Program-made: the position numbers and the translations under genes
Notes under the pieces: model-generated
The model's database searches: none
What the model was told of the DNA's origin: nothing
What the model saw: the letters and a program-made list of their open reading frames with translations, nothing else
Part shown: one piece after another, positions 13,327 through 17,103 of the stretch
Position numbering within the stretch: position 1 is the stretch's first letter
Layout: each line of letters starts with the position of its first letter
Source of the DNA: Methanolobus sp. UBA474
Lineage (GTDB): Archaea; Halobacteriota; Methanosarcinia; Methanosarcinales; Methanosarcinaceae
Reading direction: 5' to 3'
Assembly (NCBI GenBank): GCA_002501695.1
Contig: DANZ01000115.1
Coordinates: forward strand, 1-17,103
DNA: 17,103 nt

Positions 13327-13549
13327 ACATTAACACCACTCATAAGACAATAGGTAAGAAGAGTTATAAAAATGTTTCAACTAAGGAAAGGAAACTCCAT
13401 GAGATATACCTGACAAATATCAGTTTTATCTTAAAATTCCCGGACCTCTTAGATCAGCATCCTGATCGGAGATGTAAAGATACACCTGACAGCAAATGTT
13501 AAGTCTTTTGAACTAGTATTAGATTAGGGGTTCTAAAGTTGAGGGTTGA
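13327..13549. promoter_or_regulatory. Divergent promoter region of the two envelope operons
   Basis: This is the longest intergenic stretch in the window. It holds the minus-strand TATA box TTTATAAC (13364-13371, start predicted near 13341), a perfect inverted repeat GATCAG-N4-CTGATC (13452-13467), and a near-direct repeat: GATATACCTGACA at 13403-13415 and GATACACCTGACA at 13479-13491, 12 of 13 bases identical and 76 bases apart. For the plus-strand operon no strong TATA box is seen; CTAGTATTAG near 13513-13522 is the best candidate. No small RNA or gene was recognised. Confidence 0.5.
13452..13467. repeat. Operator-like inverted repeat GATCAG-N4-CTGATC
   Basis: A perfect 6-bp inverted repeat with a four-base spacer, centred between the two envelope operons. 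Its size fits a dimeric helix-turn-helix regulator, and its position about 50 bases upstream of the best plus-strand TATA candidate would allow activation or repression. The regulator is unknown. Confidence 0.4.
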
Positions 13550-13822
13550 GTGTACAATATGCCGATAGTTCTTGCCCATCCAAGCGTGATCATAGATATG
13601 GCTTCTGTCGAAGATCTAAGTATGTATAACAGTCTGGGATTGTCAGAGTACAGCATTTATGGAGTTGCTGCACTTGTAATACTGCTGGCTTCCAAAAAAA
13701 TGCTTAAAGAGTCGGACAGATGGGGCCCGGATGTAAGCTTCGTTCTGGAGATGGGCATCCTGCCATTGATGATAGTATTTATTGCGATATTTGCATTCAA
13801 TGTGATGAGATTTGTCGTGTGA
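13550..13822 (+). CDS. Unrecognised 90-residue membrane protein
   Basis: No family is recognised. The product has a mixed hydrophobic N terminus (PIVLAHPSVIIDMA), a membrane helix at about 35-48 (SIYGVAALVILLAS), a charged loop (KKMLKESDRWGPDVS) and a second helix at about 67-88 (EMGILPLMIVFIAIFAFNVM), so both ends probably face the same side. Start choice is uncertain: GTG 13550 has GAGG five bases upstream, whereas ATG 13559 has a cleaner codon but poor spacing. It is followed after 80 bases by the flippase gene on the same strand and is likely transcribed with it. It could be a small accessory subunit of the flippase or glycosyltransferase, but only position supports that. Confidence 0.65.
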   Translation: MYNMPIVLAHPSVIIDMASVEDLSMYNSLGLSEYSIYGVAALVILLASKKMLKESDRWGPDVSFVLEMGILPLMIVFIAIFAFNVMRFVV

Positions 13823-13902
13823 TAAGCCGGCATCCATTTCCAAGCAAAAACGATACCTGAAATATCTTGTTCAGAGGACAGGAGATCTAAAGTGGTACAA
13901 GC

Positions 13903-15174
13903 ATGAGTAAACCGTATTTGCTGGATTCGGTCAAAACAAAGACTGCATTGAAAGTCGATAACCTGTTTCTCAGTATGAGAGAACCCCTGTACAGGAACTC
14001 AGTGTACCTGCTGCTGGGAAGGCTGTTGAATGTAGGTGCCGGGTTCTTTTTCTGGCTGATAGCTGCAAGGTTGTACAATACGGAAGATGTAGGCGTGGCA
14101 ACTGCCCTGATATCATCGGTCACGCTGATAGTGTTCATTTCCAGTTTTGGGTTCAATTTTTCAATGATACGCTTCATAAGGATAAGCGGCAAAGAGAACG
14201 TACTGAACACTTCGATAAGCATTACCACTTTAGCTTCGGTGATAGTGGGGATAGCGTATCTGCTGGCCCTCATGATGTTTTTCGAGACGAGCGCACTTGT
14301 TCGGGATGCATCGTACGGGATGTTCTTTCTGCTTACAGTCGTTATGCATTCTATATTCTATATAACGGGTGAATCATTCAAGGCCTTAAGGGATACAAAG
14401 GATTACTTTATGCAGAACACCGTTCTTTCTGCCAGGGTACTGCTGCTTTTCCCTCTCGTGTTCATGGGAAGTTTCGGGATATTCGGAGCTATCGGAGTAA
14501 CGTACTTTCTGGCGGCCATGTACAGTATATTGGTGCTGAGAAGGAAAATGAAGCTTAATTACAGCATCGACAGAGATTTCCTGAACAAGTCTTTCAGGTT
14601 CTCTTCCGGGAACTATGTCTCAAACCTGCTGTATGAAAGTCCTTCATTATTGATGCCACCCATAATACTGGCCCTGATAGGTAAACATGAGGCTGCTCTC
14701 TACTATATAGCGATGGCCGTAAGCACCCTGATATGGATAGCGCCTATGTCCCTGAGCGCTTCGCTGTTCATTGAAGGCAGTTATGGCGAGAACCTGAAAA
14801 GGAATGTCCTCAGATCAGGTAAAGCAATACTCCTGGTGCTGGTGCCCAGTATTATATTGATGTACTTCTTTGGAGGCATCGTGCTAGAGGTGTTCGGCCA
14901 GGACTACGTTGAAGCCCTGCCATTGCTTCATGTACTGGTCCTGTCAAGTTTCTTTGTGACCTTGCACGACCTGTTCATTCCAATACTCAATGTAAAGATG
15001 AAAATAAACAACCTTGTAAAAATGAACTTGATAAGGTTCTGCCTGTTGCTGGGACTCTCATACGTTCTCATTAAGGACTACGGGCTTATAGGGTTTGGAT
15101 ATGCATGGATGCTTACACACGCAATGCTCACAGTAATAACAGTATGGCTTTCCAGAAAAGAGGGATGGATTTAA
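13903..15174 (+). CDS. Polysaccharide/oligosaccharide flippase (Wzx-like, MOP superfamily)
   Basis: Integral membrane protein predicted to move lipid-linked oligosaccharide across the cytoplasmic membrane. The 423 residues contain about 12 membrane helices. The opening YRNSVYLLLGRLLNVGAGFF and the LIAARLYNTEDVGVATALIS segment that follows are characteristic of the Polysacc_synt family, as is the later SFGFNFSMIRFI. A conserved C-terminal half begins near residue 220 with a basic loop followed by SSGNYVSN. The start at ATG 13903 has a weak upstream site (GTGGT at 13892-13896); the internal Met25 would also retain the first helix but lacks a ribosome binding site. The gene is 44 bases before a large GT-C-like protein whose likely glycan substrate or product it could transport. 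Substrate cannot be deduced. Confidence 0.88.
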   Translation: MSKPYLLDSVKTKTALKVDNLFLSMREPLYRNSVYLLLGRLLNVGAGFFFWLIAARLYNTEDVGVATALISSVTLIVFISSFGFNFSMIRFIRISGKENVLNTSISITTLASVIVGIAYLLALMMFFETSALVRDASYGMFFLLTVVMHSIFYITGESFKALRDTKDYFMQNTVLSARVLLLFPLVFMGSFGIFGAIGVTYFLAAMYSILVLRRKMKLNYSIDRDFLNKSFRFSSGNYVSNLLYESPSLLMPPIILALIGKHEAALYYIAMAVSTLIWIAPMSLSASLFIEGSYGENLKRNVLRSGKAILLVLVPSIILMYFFGGIVLEVFGQDYVEALPLLHVLVLSSFFVTLHDLFIPILNVKMKINNLVKMNLIRFCLLLGLSYVLIKDYGLIGFGYAWMLTHAMLTVITVWLSRKEGWI

Positions 15175-15218
15175 ATTCCATAATGAAAATTTAAGATAGG
15201 TTTAAGGTGGGCTGGTAT

Positions 15219-17102
15219 ATGGGGGATCTTACTAAGAGATATAAAGGTACTTATAGCGTCATACTTATCGGGAGTTGCTTATTTGCGGTCCTGGGTGTTG
15301 CGCTACCGCTGATATTAGGACAGACTAATCTGGCAATGCTTGGTACTTATTTGGCAGTTCCCATGATACTGGCTCCGCTTATGTATGTATGGCAGAAGAA
15401 CAACCCCGATCAGTTGAACGAGGTAGACGGCAGGTATTACAACCTGTTTCCCGCGGCTTTTTTTATATTCCTGGCAATATCCATCACTTTACTTTATACC
15501 AACCAGATCAGGCCATACAGTTACTATGCGGTCATAGCCATTATGGCCACACTGATACTGGCCCAGATCCTTTTCTTTCCCATTACTAAGATCAGGTCCA
15601 TGCTGATACTCTTCCAGTCAAGCCTGCTGTTGCTCGATATCGTCTGGGGAGTGAACCTGAACTACTACTTCTCTATCGAAAGAACGGACTCCTTCTTCCA
15701 TTCATGGATGATCCAGATACTGGTGCAAGAGGGAGCGATCACCGAACATTTTGACCTCTACAGGACATTTCCCCTGTGGCATATCTTATGCGCCTCCATT
15801 TACAAGATAGCCGGCATGGACGTTTCTTTCTACAGGGCAATGTACCTGATCAACGGCGCCATTTTTGCAGCCATACCTCCGGCAGCATACGTCCTTGCAA
15901 GAAGGTTGTTCAACGGGGAAAAGATAGCATTGCTTGCTGCTCTTTTTGTATCCTTCTACCCGGATGTGCTCAAATATGGAATAGCCGGTCTTGCAAGAAG
16001 CCCCATCTCGTTTTTAGGTATACTGCTTGTAATTACACTGCTGTACCACAGAAGTTTTGCAGCCACGTTCATAGCGATCGCAATGACAGTATCTATCATT
16101 GTGTTCCACACCGTTTCCATCCCCTTTGTATTGGTGGTGCTGGCAGTACTGTACGTGCTCCAGAGATTATACGGCGCCATTAATGAGCAACAGGTAGTAG
16201 ATACCGATTACATGCTGTTTGCCGTTACTGCGATGCTGGCCTACTGGATGTATATCTCCCTGGACCTTTTCAGGACACTCATCGGGAATATAATAGCTTC
16301 GGCACCTGATGATATCACAGCAACGGGCGTATCCCTTGCTCCCCTGAACGAACTGTTCAACTATCTGCAATATTCACCGCTTCTATTCTTTTTGCTTTTA
16401 GGAACACTGGAAGCTTTGAAGAAAGAGCATATTTCACATACTGCAAAAGTCATATGCATAGCAGGCCTAATGTTCACTGTTGTATCCTTCCCCGGCCCTA
16501 GTTTGCTCCTTACAAAACTGGGAGGGAATTTCAATATTGACAGGTTCGGAGAATATGTGTTCTTCCTGATCGTACTCACTGTATCATTAGGATTTCATAC
16601 TATCTATGCCAGATCCAAAAAGCCTCTCAAGAGCGTCCTGATCCTTTTATTCATGGTCCTGGTATTCCTGTCTGTGTCCAATGATTTCATCGCCTCGGAC
16701 AACCCGCTTGTCAAAAGGCCCTTCTATACATTCTACCTTACAGAGGAAGAGGTACGAGGGTTCGATCATGCGGGCAATACTTCAAGAGGATTCGTGATGT
16801 CAGATTTTGTTACATACAGGTATATGGAAACCACATATTACAGGGAGAGCGGCCACATGCTGGAAGTGGACCCAAGCAGTCTGGACTTCCTGAGAAGCGG
16901 GCCTTCGGACCTGATACTGATAAGAAAAGGGGAGCTTGAGGAAAGGCCGCTTAGGTTCCTTATCAGCGATGCGGGATTTGTAAAATGGCCCAGTATGAGC
17001 TCTGCACTGGAATACTATTATCCAGATAATGAGAAACTGTGGTCATCCCTTGAAGAATATAGCAAGATATATGATTCAAGCAGTATTGAAACCTATATCT
17101 GA
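15219..17102 (+). CDS. Polytopic membrane protein, probable GT-C-type glycosyltransferase
   Basis: The 627-residue protein has about 13 hydrophobic segments in residues 10-490 and a C-terminal, largely soluble domain of about 130 residues. The GT-C features are a first large loop with acidic residues near a membrane edge (SIERTDSFFHSWMI, Glu154 and Asp157, His161), the placement of the catalytic Asp motif in ArnT/PMT-like enzymes, followed by a FPLWHIL helix, an FYRAMYLIN helix and SFYPDVLKYGIAGLARSP. The C terminus ends KIYDSSSIETYI, resembling the 'yssGsveIY' ending common in archaeal membrane glycosyltransferase-like proteins. The start is ATG 15219, eight bases after AAGGTGG (15204-15210); the GTG at 15207 lies inside that site. 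It would use a lipid-phosphate sugar donor, but no substrate is evident. A non-enzymatic role is possible. Confidence 0.65.
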   Translation: MGDLTKRYKGTYSVILIGSCLFAVLGVALPLILGQTNLAMLGTYLAVPMILAPLMYVWQKNNPDQLNEVDGRYYNLFPAAFFIFLAISITLLYTNQIRPYSYYAVIAIMATLILAQILFFPITKIRSMLILFQSSLLLLDIVWGVNLNYYFSIERTDSFFHSWMIQILVQEGAITEHFDLYRTFPLWHILCASIYKIAGMDVSFYRAMYLINGAIFAAIPPAAYVLARRLFNGEKIALLAALFVSFYPDVLKYGIAGLARSPISFLGILLVITLLYHRSFAATFIAIAMTVSIIVFHTVSIPFVLVVLAVLYVLQRLYGAINEQQVVDTDYMLFAVTAMLAYWMYISLDLFRTLIGNIIASAPDDITATGVSLAPLNELFNYLQYSPLLFFLLLGTLEALKKEHISHTAKVICIAGLMFTVVSFPGPSLLLTKLGGNFNIDRFGEYVFFLIVLTVSLGFHTIYARSKKPLKSVLILLFMVLVFLSVSNDFIASDNPLVKRPFYTFYLTEEEVRGFDHAGNTSRGFVMSDFVTYRYMETTYYRESGHMLEVDPSSLDFLRSGPSDLILIRKGELEERPLRFLISDAGFVKWPSMSSALEYYYPDNEKLWSSLEEYSKIYDSSSIETYI

Positions 17103-17103
17103 A

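Noticed and set aside
13551..13556. TGTACA hexamer at the start of the 90-residue protein gene; another at 344-349 by the archaellin start
   Set aside because: Single hexamers with no second arm, located at start codons rather than promoters; taken as chance matches to the TRP box.
15776..16183. Open frame of 135 codons within the GT-C-like gene
   Set aside because: It is in an alternative frame of a long membrane-protein gene and its translation is Cys/His-rich noise.
1..17103. Mobile elements, CRISPR arrays, integrase sites or phage genes
   Set aside because: No transposase, integrase, terminal repeats or regularly spaced repeats were found; gene style is uniform and chromosomal.

Overview
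The window is an archaeal chromosome segment, most likely from a methylotrophic methanogen of the Methanosarcinaceae (Methanolobus or Methanococcoides type; the genus is a guess from gene content and style, not from a search). The evidence is an archaellin with a class III signal peptide, a complete archaeal run of eS19, PDCD5-like protein, eL39, eL31, aIF6, eL20, prefoldin alpha and FtsY, AT-rich TATA boxes in place of bacterial -35/-10 promoters, and frequent GTG/TTG starts preceded by GGAGGTGA-type ribosome binding sites.

Layout. 1-504: the 5' end of an archaellin gene (minus) faces away from an unrecognised seven-helix membrane protein (plus) across a very AT-rich bidirectional promoter. 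1306-4295: trpC-trpB-trpA (plus), with a TGTAC-N6-GTACA palindrome at the expected transcription start that matches the known TrpY operator word TGTACA. 4347-9081: a long minus-strand block of translation and protein-biogenesis genes, read as rps19e, PDCD5-like, a PP-loop ATPase, rpl39e, rpl31e, tif6, rpl18a, pfdA, ftsY. Two of these (rpl39e and rpl18a) encode proteins under 60 residues. 9267-10944: purA and an unrecognised cysteine-containing 119-residue protein, both minus and both apparently made from leaderless or near-leaderless transcripts.

11003-17102: an envelope region. A minus operon (DUF1616 protein, CPBP intramembrane protease, YdjM/DUF457-like membrane hydrolase) diverges from a plus operon (90-residue membrane protein, polysaccharide flippase, large GT-C-like membrane protein). 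The 223-bp intergenic region between them carries an operator-like inverted repeat and a near-direct repeat. The flippase and GT-C-like protein point to assembly or export of a lipid-linked surface glycan, probably for S-layer or archaellin glycosylation. The DUF1616/CPBP/hydrolase set has no established role and is the best candidate here for an undescribed envelope system. That functional link is inference from gene arrangement.

No tRNA, rRNA, CRISPR array, insertion sequence or frameshifted gene was seen. No intergenic stretch exceeds 300 bases; the largest are 13327-13549 and 9082-9266. Several starts were moved from the longest reading frame to the codon with the best ribosome binding site or promoter spacing (505, 3510, 7302, 8561, 15219).
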